Assembly (NCBI GenBank): GCA_002104895.1
Contig: MCFG01000007.1
Span: forward strand, 304,501-368,500
Origin: Anaeromyces robustus
Taxonomy: Eukaryota > Neocallimastigomycota > Neocallimastigomycetes > Neocallimastigales > Neocallimastigaceae
DNA: 64,000 bases
Direction: 5' to 3'
The first letter of the stretch is position 1; each line of letters begins with the position of its first letter. The translations under genes were made by a program, and so were the position numbers. The notes under the pieces are model-generated. The model saw nothing but the letters and a program-made list of their open reading frames with translations, was not told the DNA's origin and ran no database searches. Shown here in pieces: positions 1 through 19,437 of this stretch.

Positions 1-5989
<5,989 letters not shown>

Positions 5990-8069
5990 TTTCTTTTATT
6001 ATATTATTATTTTTAGTTTTATAATGTTCATACAAAATTAAAATAAAATTGTTTTATTATTTTTTGAAATATTTCTTTAAAAAAAAAAAAAAAAAAAAAA
6101 AGTTCTTTTTTAACAGTTTACATATACATTCAACAAAAATTATCAAAAATACGTATAATATTATTTTAAGATATAATATATATTAAATAAAAATATATTA
6201 GATAAAACAAAATAAAAAGTTTATATGAAATAATATTTTTATGGATTTATATATATGTCATATAAGTCATATATATAAATACATGCGTATATTATTATAA
6301 TAGTATTATTTCATTTATTACTAATATATATTAAAAAAACAAAAATATATAACCAAAATTAATAGTAACAATAGTAAAAAATAAAAAAAAAAAAAAAAGT
6401 AAAAAAAAAAAACTTATTTAATATAATAAAAGATATATATTATCAAAGTTCTTCAATAATATTATTATATATGAAATATATATTTAACATTAATAAATGT
6501 AATATTTTTAATTATTATATATTAAAATATAATATATTTTATTTTAATTATATATCAAATTTACTTTTTTTTTCCACTTTTCTTTTTTACTTTATCTTTT
6601 TTAATCTTTTCATATATATATAGATTTATATATATATAATATAGTTTATCTCACTTTTTTTTTTTTTTTTTTTTTTTTCTTTTGATTTTTACTGCATAAA
6701 AAAATTTTTTTTATTTTTTGATATGTTCAATAATAATATGTGTATATTAATAGAAATAAAAAAAAAAATGTTTAAATTGGATATATATATATATATATTT
6801 ATATTTTAAAATTTATACACTTTTAATTATTAAAATTGATTAAATATAATTTACTATTATTTATATTTTTAAAAATTAAAGTTTTACAGTAAAGGTAAAA
6901 ATTAAAAGTCAAAATATAAAATATTTATATATATATTTATAAATATGATAAAAGATCTTATTAGAAAAAAAAAAAAAAAAGCATTTTATTTAAAAATTAT
7001 TTCATTTATCAAAACTTTAAATAATATTAAAAATTTTATTTAATATAAATATTTTTATAAAACAAAAAATATATTTATCTCTTTCTCTTTTTACCATTTA
7101 ATATAGCAAACTTTAAATATTTAAATCAATTGACATTTTTATTATATTTTTTATTATTTTATTATTATAAAAAGTGTAAAAAAAAATATATATATATATA
7201 TACTAATTTTTATTATATTTGTTATACACTCATTATATTTATAATTTTTTAATTAAAATTAATGTATTTATGAAAAAATAAAATTTATCTAATTCTTTTT
7301 GAACTATATACTTATGAATTAATATTAAAAGAGATAGTATTATATATTTTATTTAATAAACTAATTATGAATTTCTTTATTTAAAATATAAATATATCGA
7401 AGATAGTATATGGAAAATAATTAAGTAATATCATATATATCATATATATATTTATATTGAATATAGATATCATTACTTAATATATTTAATAGATTAATTA
7501 TGAAAAGTATTTTTAAAAAAAAATAAAATGTATATAATTATGAGCTATGAAAAACTTTTATATTTATTATATATTTATTGTTTAATAAAACATTTTGGTC
7601 TTTGAATATATTAAATATTAATACGTAATATTTAATATATTTAATTAGTTATTCGATTAATTATGAAAAAACGTTATTTAATGTATTGAAGATAATGTAT
7701 GAACTATAATTTTTTTTTTTTGTTTGTTTGTTTGTTTGAAAAGTATTAAAAAATTGAATACGTAATTTAAATAATTCTCTATGATATTATATGTTTTTTA
7801 GTTTTAATTTTTTTTTTTTTTTAGATTATTTTGTTTTATGTGCTAATTACTATTACTATGATTTAATTATTTATGTATGTATTTGAAGATAATGTATGAG
7901 CTATAATTTGATTTTTTTTTTTTTTTTTTTTTTTTTGTTTGAAAAATATCAAAATTTTATACTTATTTATTTTTATATTATTTTGTTTTATTTACTAATA
8001 TATTATTAATATTATTATTATTATTATGATTATTTGATTATTTACTTATTTATTTATTTATTTATTTAT
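5990..8069. other. Intergenic, AT-rich, no gene seen
   Basis: Upstream of the ALFY-like gene and downstream of the ankyrin gene. It contains homopolymer A/T runs (6080-6101, 6658-6680, 7914-7936) and TA repeats. Between about 7340 and 7950 a set of related segments recurs (see separate repeat entry). No open frame with coding character was found on either strand. Confidence 0.6.
7340..7960. repeat. Diverged direct repeats downstream of the ankyrin gene
   Basis: Two segments share GAAGATAATGTATGA(A/G)CTATAATTT, then a T-run, then GTTTGAAAA: about 7688-7745 and 7884-7950. Weaker relatives around TTAATTATGAA with a nearby GAGCTATGAA or GAAGATAGTATATGG occur near 7360-7410 and 7490-7555. Spacing is irregular (about 130-200 bases), so this is a decayed family rather than a clean tandem array. 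A similar TATTTATTTGAAGATAA occurs on the other side of the ankyrin gene, near 11240-11257. Confidence 0.5.
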
Positions 8070-9648
8070 TTATTCTTCATGTAATATTCTTTTTTGACTA
8101 ACAAGATAATCTACTAATAATTCATAATTAGTAGATTTAAAATTATTAATATTATGACAGAAAAAGATATCATCTGTTGTTTTTGTTATACAAGTAGCTT
8201 TAATAATTGGTGTATAATATGAATGAAGTAAAGGTTTTTCAGTTTTAGCTTTCATTAAATTAATATAATTTTCAAAAAATTGTGAATCTTTAGCATAAGT
8301 AATTACATCATTTCCCTTATTATCTTCTATATTAAGTGAAGCTCCCATTTGAATTAAATATTGTACTGTGCGTAATGGTCCATAATGAGCAGCTAACATT
8401 AATGCTGTAATACCATCTCTATCTTTATTATTTAACTGAGCTCCATGTTCAATTAAATATTGAGTAATATTATAATAATTATTTATTAAGCATGAAAGAT
8501 AAGATACTTTTCGAGGAATAAATGGATATTTTTTATCACCAAGACAATAAGTTGCATACATTAATGGTGTCCATCCATTATTATCTATAATATTAATTTC
8601 CATTCCTCTTTCACATAAAAATTGAACAATATTAAGTTGTCCATGATAAGCTGCTAACATTAATGCATTACAACCATAACTATCTTTATCATAAAGGTTA
8701 ACCCCTTGTTGATACAAATACTGAACAATATTAATTTGTTTACCTATGATGGCTTGCATTAAAGCATTTTTTCCATCCTTATTTTTAGTATGTATATTTA
8801 AACCTGAAACTTTTAAATATTCTACTACATCAATATAACCTTCTAATGAAGCTAACATAAGTGAATTATTACCATTATTATCATGAACATTGATATCGGC
8901 ACCATGATCTACTAAATATTTAACAATACTTAAATATCCATTTTTTGAAGCAAACATAAGTGCTGTATATCCTTCATTATTTCTTTCTTCTAGTGATACA
9001 CCCTTTTCAATTAAATATTCAATAATATTAACAAATCCATAACTTGCAGCTTCCATTAACGCATTATTCCCATTATTATCTTTTGCATAAATATCTATAC
9101 CTTGATCAACTAAATATTTTACTAAATGTATATAACCATATTTACCTTTACTATAACTATATTTATAATTGGCAACATCTTCTACATCGAATAAATTTCT
9201 AGTTAAAGAATTTAATATTTCATGATTTGGATATTCTTCATTTAATCTATCTCTTTCATCATCTAATCTTTCATTTAATGTTAAAAGATTGGATTGACAA
9301 GCATACATTAAAGCATTTTTACCATTATTATCAACCTCATTAATATTTATACCATAATCAACTAGCATTTTAACAATAGTTAAACAACCAAATTGGGAAG
9401 CAATCATTAAAGCATTCTGACCATCATTTGATTTTTCATTTATATTTATATCTTTATCAAGAAGGGATTTAATAATATTATAATAAGAATCCATAATTTG
9501 ACTTATATAAGAAACTGAAATATAAACATAAATTTGACGACCCCCACAAAAACATGCATGTAATAACGCATTCATTCCATCATTATCTTTTTCATTAATA
9601 TTAAAACTAGTAGTATAATTTAAATTGTTATTATTACTATTATTATTA

Positions 9649-9681
<33 letters not shown>

Positions 9682-11141
9682 GCATTATTAGAATCAACAT
9701 CAATATCAGCACCAGTATGAGCTAAATTATCCATCAATAAATTAAAGTTTTCATAACGACTTTGTCTTGCTGCATACATCATAGCATTCAAACCTTGATA
9801 ACATTTAATATATAAATCTGTGTCTGGGTGGTTAAGTAAAAATTTTATAACTTCTGTACGATTGCTAATAAATGCTGTCATTAAAGCTGTTAAACCTTGA
9901 TTATTTTGAATATTGATATTAGCCCCATAATTAACTAAACATTCTACAGAAGCCATAACACCAAATTGTGAAGCATAAATAAGAGCTGTATTACCTTTAT
10001 TATCTTGTTGATTAAGATTGGCCCCATTTTCATATAAAAATTTTAATACTTTATTATTATACTTTTTAACCGCTACTACAATAGGATATTCATCTTTTTT
10101 ACTTTTTTTATTAACATCAGCTCCATGTTTTACAAGAAAATATACAAAATCATTTTTATTGAAATATATAGCTTGAATTAAAGGAGTAATGCCATTATCG
10201 TTAAGCTCATTCACACTAAAACCTTTTTCATTTAACAATTTTAAAATCTCTAAATTAGCAATAGATATTGAATTACTTAATAATTTATAACCTACTTTTT
10301 TATCTGTTATTATTCTTCTTTTTTCATCCGAATCAAAATTAATATCATAAAAAAATACAGATTTAACCATTTCCAAATCCTCATTCCCTATAACAGCCTC
10401 ATAAAGACCCTTAGTAACTACTAATTTTTTCTTTTCACTTAAAATTAAATATTTTAATTCTTCATCAGTTAAACTTTTCCTTTGTTTTAAAATAGAAATA
10501 AATTTTAAAATGAAATCATTATTATATAATAAATATTCAATTATTGTATTAAATAAAATTTTGGAATTATCTAATGAATTTTCTATAATATATTCTAGTA
10601 TAGATTTTTTCAAAATTTTTGTACTATATTTTTGATGACAATATATTTGAGAATTAATATTAAATTTTCTTTTTAATAAATATTTTAAATGTTTTATTGA
10701 AAATTGATTATTATCCATAAGATATTGAACGACATTTTTCTTTTTACTATTCATATAATGAATATCTGCATTTCTTTTTAATAATAAATCAGCTACTAAA
10801 AAATTATTATTTTGAAGTGAGATAAAAAAAGGATTTTCACCTTCCAAAATATCATAATTTAAATTATTATATTTACTAGAAATAAAATCTATAAGTTTAT
10901 AGGAACAATTATTTTCTATAGAATAGATTAAAGGATCAAAACTAATATTTTCTAAATAAATGCTTAATTTTGGGCCATTCGGTACTTTATGTTGTCTTCT
11001 TTCTATTATCAAATCTTTTATATTTTCATCATCTTCATAACCAAATTCATGTAAATTGATATTATAATTTATTATGTATAAATGAAAAGCATTTACATCA
11101 TTATTTCTAATAATCTTTTTTATTATTTTTTCGGAATTCAT
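8070..11141 (-). CDS. Ankyrin-repeat protein, 1,023 aa, intronless
   Basis: A single uninterrupted frame with an ATG at 11141 and TAA at its 3' end. Residues 1 to about 300 are weakly repeat-like. From about residue 310 to 975 there are many ankyrin repeats with the family signature G-x-TALM-x-A-x2-G-x2-(N/D)IV-x2-L-(V/I)-x2-G-A-(D/N)-(I/V)-N, for example NNEGYTALMFASKNGYLSIV. A short Asn/Ser run near residues 485-505 sits inside the array and is encoded by AAT/AAC codons. Two repeats carry similar inserts ending in YYNI (near residues 533-557 and 873-892), and a third carries a longer charged insert. There is no signal peptide or membrane segment, so it is probably cytosolic. Ankyrin arrays bind proteins; the partner is unknown. 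It stands alone, with no recognisable neighbours in function. Confidence 0.9.
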
Positions 11142-12703
11142 TTATTTTATAAATAAAATATGAAACTTAAAATTATTATTATTAAAAGAAAAAATTATAG
11201 TAATAAAAATACTACAATTTTTAAATATATTTAGTATGATTATTTATTTGAAGATAAATCTATTATAATAATTATTTACAAAGAAATAATCTAACCACAA
11301 CAAAAAAGGATAAATTATTTAGTTAATAATTATTCTTTTATTTATTATTAGTAATAAAAAGATATAATTTATTTAAATATTATTAAGTTATATATTTATT
11401 TTAAAAAAATTAATATTCTGATTTTTTTTAATGAAAATAAAAACTTTAATTAGTATGATTATCATATATTAAATTAATTTAAATAATTTATTATCAACCA
11501 ATAAAAAAAAGAAATCATAAATATTCAACAAAAAAACTAAAAAAAAAAAAATAAGATTTAAAATAATATTAATATTTAATAAAAGAATATAAAAATTAAA
11601 ATAAACAATTAATAATATAAAAAAAAAAAAACTGAACAAAAATCAAAGATAAGTGGTAAAACAATTTAAATAAAACATAATTATAAGGATAATATTATAA
11701 AAATATATGATTAAGACAAATGAAAATACAAAAAAGTTTTATTTAAAAAAAAGGTCTTCTTTTCAAAAATTATTTTTTTAAAATCTATCCCTTGAAGTTT
11801 TCAAAAAAATACTTCCAAAAATTAAATATTACATAATTATATATAATTTTTATTTTTATAAATTGTTTCTTATAGATTAAAAGATGATATAACAATAAAA
11901 TTTTAAATTTTAATACTTTTTTTTTTTAATAATACTTAATATTTATCAAAAATTTAAATATATAATCCATGATAGTATTAAGAATAAAATAATTAAAAAA
12001 CGTAAATATTAAAATGAAAAAAAAAAAATAACAAATAAATATAAAATAAAATATTAATATTAAAAAAATAAAAAGTAACATTTAACATAAATCTTTATTA
12101 AAAAAATATTATTATTATTTTCATTCTTTTACTATTAATTATTAATGATTAATCTTTTTATACATTAATATTTGATCATTTAGTAATTATTGGACTATTT
12201 GTGAAATAATAATATTAAATTTTAAATTATTAAATAAATAATTAAAACAATAGTATATTATTTAAAATTTATTTTTAACTATTGTTAATAGAATAATATT
12301 TATTAAAATTAATAATAATATCACTTTAACATTACCTTTTTTTTTTTTAAGCAAAAACTATATTATTAAAGACAGTAATATATTGAAATATAATCTTATA
12401 TACTTATTATAATTAAAAAAAATTTTTTTATTACTAAAAATTATTATAGTTATATAAAGCCTTTTTAGTATATTTAACAAAATAAGTATTAATACATAAT
12501 CTAAATAGATAAAAAATTTTACTAATAACAATAAACAATAACAATAATTATAAAAGTTAAAATAGTATTTATTAATGTATTATTTATTATTATATACAAT
12601 AATAATATAATGGTAAATAAAATATATAATAAGTATAAATTTTAATTTAATCATATAATTCATTATTAAGATTTATTCATTATTTTTAATTTTCCACGAA
12701 AAA

Positions 12704-12751
12704 TTGTCTACCATATTTATCATATGATCATACGATAAATATGGTAGACAA
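12704..12751. repeat. 48-bp near-perfect palindrome
   Basis: The arms TTGTCTACCATATTTATC (12704-12721) and GATAAATATGGTAGACAA (12734-12751) are exact reverse complements (18 bp). The 12-base centre (12722-12733) is itself self-complementary except for its outermost pair, so 23 of 24 pairs match. It is not simple AT repeat. If transcribed it would fold into a long hairpin. Confidence 0.95.
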
Positions 12752-15188
12752 GTTTGAAAATTATACCTATAAAATACATCTTATATAATATATGTTTTAT
12801 AAATATGAACTTAAAACTATCAAAGTAATAACATTAAAAATATAGTTATATTAAATGATATGTGATGATAACATGATTATATGATTTAATTATTTAATTA
12901 TTTATTTATATATTTATTTATATATTTATTTATATATTTATTTATTATTTTATTTATTATTTTATTTATTTATTTATATATTTATATATTTATATATTTA
13001 TATATTTATATATATTTATATATTTATATATATTTATTTATTTATTTACTTATTTAAATATATTAATTAATTAATAAAATAATATAATTAATAAACAAAA
13101 AAATAAATCTTCATCGATAAGCTAAAAAAGGAAACCTGATATTAATAATTTAAAGTTATATTTATCATTTAAATATATTTAAATATAATTAAAAAAAATT
13201 AAAATATATTAATTTTTACAAAATAAAAGTTTTAAAAATGACTATTTTTTTTTATTTTTCATATTTTGTAAATCATTTAATTAAACGGAAATTTTTGTGA
13301 TGATCACTAAGAATTTTTTACTTTAATAAATACAGAAAGAAAACCAAAAAAAAAAAAAAAAAATAAAAAAAAAAAATAAAAAATAAATAAATAATAAAAT
13401 TAATAAAATTTAAATTAACAATAATTAATAATTTTAAATAATAATAAAATTTATAATAGATTTAGATTTTCATTAGTTATTATGATACAAAAGTTACAAC
13501 AATACAAAATGCTAATCAGTAATTTAACACAACATAAATAAATTATTAAAAATGTAAAAAAAAATTGGTCAAATAAATTAAGAAAATGAAATAAAAAACA
13601 ATAAAATATTATAAAATGTAATAAAAAAAATAATGTATCTATAAGAAAAATGTATCTTTAATATGAATAATAATAAATTAATAAATAAATAATATATTAA
13701 TAAATAATATATAATTAAATAAATGAATAAATGAATATAGAAAAATTCTTTTTAATAATATATAAATATGTTATAATTAAATGCAATCTTATTAATATAT
13801 AGTAGTTTTAATTAATATATCTTTTTTCTTTTTTAAAATAAATAATGATTATAATTAATTAATAATAGTTAAATAAAAAATAATAATGAAACACAATCTC
13901 GCACAAAAAAAAAAAATAAATTTTATTTATTATCAATTAATCAATATATATTTTTATTATTTATACATATTTTAAAAAAATTATATTTAAATAAATTATT
14001 GACTAAAACGAAAAAATTTATTGGCTCTGAAGAATAGTAAAATAATAAAATAAAAAATTTAAAATAATATTAGAAAATATATATATATAATAATTTTCTA
14101 ATAAAAAAAATTCTCCTTATAATTTATTTAGTTATTCCGGGTAAATAAATTTAATTAAATAAGGATATAATAAAATAATAATATAATTTATTTTTTAAAT
14201 TTTTAATACTATTAAAAATTTTAAAAAAAAAAAGAAAAAAAAAAAGAAACTTAAAATATAATAAAAAGAATATCAGCATTATACAATGTTAATTTAGTTA
14301 ATCAGTGTAACTAAGCTAAATATTTTATATTTAAAAAATATAAAAAAATTTAATCTTAGAAGTTTATGTTTTCTTACTTTTAATTAAAAAGGGCTAATTT
14401 TATTTATTTTATCTTTTCATTATATATATGTTGCTCATTTTATCGTATATATATGTAAATCAGTATTTCCTTAATTTGAAAATTTATAAGTATTATTATT
14501 ATTATTTGTTATTTTTATTATTATTATAATTAATATTATAATTATTAGAACGTAATTTTATTATTGGATTAGACTTAATAATATATATTTTTTTTGAAAT
14601 ATAAATTATTTTTAATGATATAAAAAGATAGGAATTTTACATTAATAATCTCATAAAAATTTATATTTTATTTTTAATTCGTTTACTTTTTTTTACAGTT
14701 TTAAGTATTGGTACATTTTAATGAAATTTTTCATCGGTTTCAATAAATAATAGAAGCATAAAACATAAAAAGATAAATATAAAACGAAGTTTATATAATA
14801 TTATTATACTATTTAATAATATAATATAATATATTATATTATATTATATTATAATATTATAATATTATATTATATTATTAATATTATATTAATAATTAAG
14901 ATTTTATTTACAAAAAATTTTCCTGTTTTTTTATTTTTTATTTTTTATTTTTTATTGTAATATTAATTTTATTAAAATAACATTAATTTTTTTTTTAAAA
15001 AAAAAAAATTAATTCAAATATTAATAATTATATATATTAGATTTACTGATTGATCTTTTTAAAAATTAAAATTCTTAATTCCTAAATTTTTAATATAAAA
15101 AATTTACGATAATGGAAACTTTTATATTAAATTGATAAAGTTTATACAATATAAAAATAAAAAAATATTAATAATAAGCTTTTTATTA

Positions 15189-15225
15189 TTCCATTATAAA
15201 TTAAATTTTGTAATTTATAATGGAA
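15189..15225. repeat. Inverted repeat, 15-bp arms, 7-base loop
   Basis: TTCCATTATAAATTA at 15189-15203 is exactly complementary to 15211-15225, with the loop at 15204-15210. It lies in the gene desert, far from any called gene, so a terminator or hairpin role cannot be assigned. Confidence 0.85.
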
Positions 15226-15379
15226 TTTTTTATTAACTTTTATATATATATAAAAAGGCTTTTTTTTTTTTTTTGTTATTTAAATATATTATATATTATC
15301 CTAAATTTAATATATATTTAATATATAGTTAATTGTAATGATTGAAAAGAATGATTATATATGATTGAATATTTAATAC

Positions 15380-15399
15380 AATACATTATATAATGTATT
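15380..15399. repeat. 20-bp perfect palindrome
   Basis: AATACATTATATAATGTATT is self-complementary with no spacer. Its AT-only nature in such AT-rich DNA makes chance occurrence plausible. Confidence 0.7.
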
Positions 15400-18300
15400 A
15401 AAAAAAAATAATAACGGATTTTTTATTTAATAATTATTATTTGATAATTATGTAAATTATGATTTAATTTATTTATGCTAAATACATGAATTTATTATGA
15501 TATAAATTTATTTATGTATTATTTAATGATATTATCATATAGATTAAATTAAATGAGAAATATAATAATATATAACAATATAACTATTAATAATATATAA
15601 TAGAATATATTGTTAATATAATTTTTTTGTCCTTATAATTATTTTAGTTTTAAAACAATTATAGATTTTTTTTATTACTTATTTACATAAATTTTATTCA
15701 TTTATATCTATATTAAATAAATGAAAAAAACCTCTTATTTTTTTAAAAGAATTATTAATATTTATGTATATAATATTAATTAATATCTTTTTTATTTGTT
15801 ATATTGCTATATTAACATATTATATTATTTAATATTATTTTTTTTCATTTATTCATTATTTTCAGAATTTCTAATAATGCCTTAATATTGAAAAAAAAAT
15901 TGAAAAAAAAAAGGGTAATTATTTATGATATTTATTAATTAAATTTAAGAATAAAATTTTAAGTGGATAATTAATTATTTTATCATATGAATAAAATAAA
16001 TTTTTTTTTCATTTTTTTTTCTTCTAGATTTTTTTTATTTTTAATCTTATGCCTATTTCTTTTCTTTTTATTATTTATTATATATTTTATGATATATCAG
16101 GAATAATAATTAATAAATACAATAAATAATATAATATTTTATAATTTATTTTTTTTTTTTTTTATTTTAATTATTAATTATTTAAATTATTTTTAGTGAC
16201 CATGATGATTGTTTTTGAATTTTTATATATTATTTGATTTTTTGATAATAATTAAAATTAATTTATTTTATTATATTTTATATTATATATGTTATAATAA
16301 TATAAGTTTTATACTTTTTAGAATGGATATTTTTTTACAAATTAAGAAATAATAAAAACTTTATTAATTATTAATTTAAATTTAGTTATAATAAATAAAA
16401 TTTATTTTTTATTATATTATATTTTTTGTTAAAAATTTTGTTTATATATGTAAAAAATCCTGAGATTAAATAAATTAAATACGATAAATTAATAATATAT
16501 TATTTAATATATTATTTAATAATTTTATTTATAATAATAATTAATAATTTTATTTATAATAACAATGTATTATAGGTATTCTAGAGGAAAAAAAGGAAAA
16601 TTTTTGATTAATATAAAATTTTATAATAATTTCATATATAAATAAAAAAATAAATATAAATAAATAATAAAACAGGTAAATAAATATTAGAGATAAATTA
16701 AATAATAATTCTATTTTTATTGTATTTTCCTTTTATATATAATAATTTAACTTTTTGTTTTATTTTTATAATAATTTATAAAAAATATTCTTCGGAACAG
16801 AAAATAATAATTTTTAATTGTTAGTAAAGCTTATATTTATAAAAAAGAGTAAAAATAATATGAAAATATATAATATAAAATAATAATAATATTATTATTA
16901 TTAATATTATTTTAATATATTTACTATATATTAATATAAATTTTAAAATATATAATTAAGATTTATAATGGAATTTTTTTTCGTTTTTTTTTTAAATCTA
17001 AAATCCTATTGTTCTACTATTAAAACATTTAATTCATAGAACAATAAGAATAGAATGTTTTATTTTCTTTACGTTTCAATATTTTTTTTTAATATTTATT
17101 TAATTTTATTTTTATTTATTTATAAATATATAATAAAAATGAATAAAATATTATAAATATTACTAAATATAATATCAAATGAAAATTTATAGTAATATTC
17201 TGAAGTTTTTGTAATAGTAATATTTGACTATATATGCTTACTTTTATTTAACATTTATAGTCTAAAGTGTTTATTATTTTGTTTATTATTATTTATATCA
17301 CTAATATTAAATTTTAAATAAATGATTATTAACATTTTATTAAATAAAATTATTAATATAATAAATTAATAAAATATCAAATATAAAATTTATTTTTAAA
17401 CATTTTTGAAATTAAAAATATTTCAAAATTTTGTATATGTATTATGTATTTGTATTTATAAATCTAATAATAATATAAATATTTATTGTATACATTAAAA
17501 AATGTAAATATAAAATTATATATATAAATAAATATATTGATAATATATATATATAATCGATAGTAATAAAAATAATATGACTTTAATTAAATATAATATA
17601 TTAATTTTATATTTATAACATAATTAAATCAATATAATTAAATATATAATTAATTTATGTCATATTTAAACTTGTATCTATTTTAATCAATATTAATATT
17701 GTCAAATGGAAATTTTAATTTTTTTTATTTTCCTACTTATATATTATAAAAAAAAAAAAAAAAAACAAGTTTAAAGTAATTATTAATAATATTATATAAT
17801 CTTATAATTAATATAGTTAATTGTAATTATAAAAAAAAAATTTTTTTCTCCTATTATTAATACAAAATTATTAGATAAATGTATATTATAATATATTATA
17901 TACATATAAATAATTAAAATTGACTTATAATAAATATATATATTATAATATAATCAAATATATAAATAAATTATTATAGTGTAAAGTTGATATATATTAA
18001 ACTTTATATTTAGCATAAATAAACTATAAAAATTATAAAATATGAAATTAAAGATTCTAGCTTTTTTTTAATAATTTTTTATATAATAGTATTTTATATA
18101 TTTAAATTTTCATTTTATTATTTTATTTTTTTTTTTAGTTTTTTATTTTTTCACACTCTTTGTTACTCGAAAAATATTATCCTTAAAAATAATAAAAATT
18201 TTTTTATTATATAAAAACTTTATTTGATAATATTTTTAATATGTTACTTTTAATTTATTTTTTCTATGAAATGTTTATTTGTTTAACTTTGTTTTTAATG

Positions 18301-19437
18301 AATATCTTTACGTATATATTTAATTAATATTTTATTATAATATATAAGGTTTTATATTTTAATTAGTATAAAATTAAACTTTTTCTATTATTTTATAATA
18401 AATAAATAATATTAAATTTTAATATATTAAAATAAAATATATTTTATTATATGATAAATATTAATTTTAATATATTATAATTATTATTGTATTATATTGA
18501 TTTAAACATTATTCAATTAAATTTATATATATCTATTTTATATTTTATTATATTTACATAATATATTAATTATTTTAATTTTTTATATTATTGTTTAAAC
18601 AATTAAATCATTATATAAAAATAACAACCTATAAAGTTTTTTCCGCTATATATTATCATTATCATTGAATACAATATATTATAATGATTTTCTTTTTTTT
18701 TTTTTATTTTATTATTTTTTATTTATTTATTTATTTTTGAACTTTTGAAAAAAAAAAAATTTAATAATAATAAATAATTTTGAGTAATATATTATTTATT
18801 AATTTATATTAAACCTGAGTTAATGAACTTTAATAAATAATAACTTTAATTATTATGGATATTTTTTTTTACATTATTATTAATATTATAATTAATATAC
18901 TAATTTATTAAAAAATAAAGTTTCTATATAAATATTTATAATAGATAAATAATTATTATGTTAATTTTTATACTTTTTTTTTTTATTTTTTAAAATAAAA
19001 TATAAATATAAAAAATTTCCTCTTTTTTTTAAAAAATTTTTATTCTTTTTTATTTTTATTATTAAGTAATTTTGAGAGTTTAGTTTTTTTTTTTTTTATT
19101 TAAAAAAAATAAGAAAAATAAATTTAATAATATAGAATATTATTTTCTTTTAAATATTATAAAACTTATTTTCTTTTTTTTAAAAAATATATATTTTTTA
19201 TATATTTTATTATAATATAAATATTTAAAAAAAAAAAAAAAAGAAAGAAAAGAAAATGTTTTATAATTAATATAATATAATAATAATAAATATATAAATA
19301 TTAAAAGAAAATAAGAATAAACTAAATGCTATAAAAAAGCAAAAGAATACAAATAATTAATTAGTTGGAATAAAATTTATTAAATAACAAAAAAGAAAAA
19401 AATATATTTTTTTTAATTAAATAGTAATAATACAAAA

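Larger units (their letters stand above)
11142..19437. other. Gene desert, AT-rich
   Basis: About 8.3 kb with no gene I can support on either strand. It holds poly-A/T runs, TTTA and TATTTA repeats (12890-13060), palindromic AT repeats (14815-14900), and two distinct long inverted repeats with non-trivial sequence (12704-12751 and 15189-15225). No tRNA-like A/B boxes were noticed. Confidence 0.6.
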
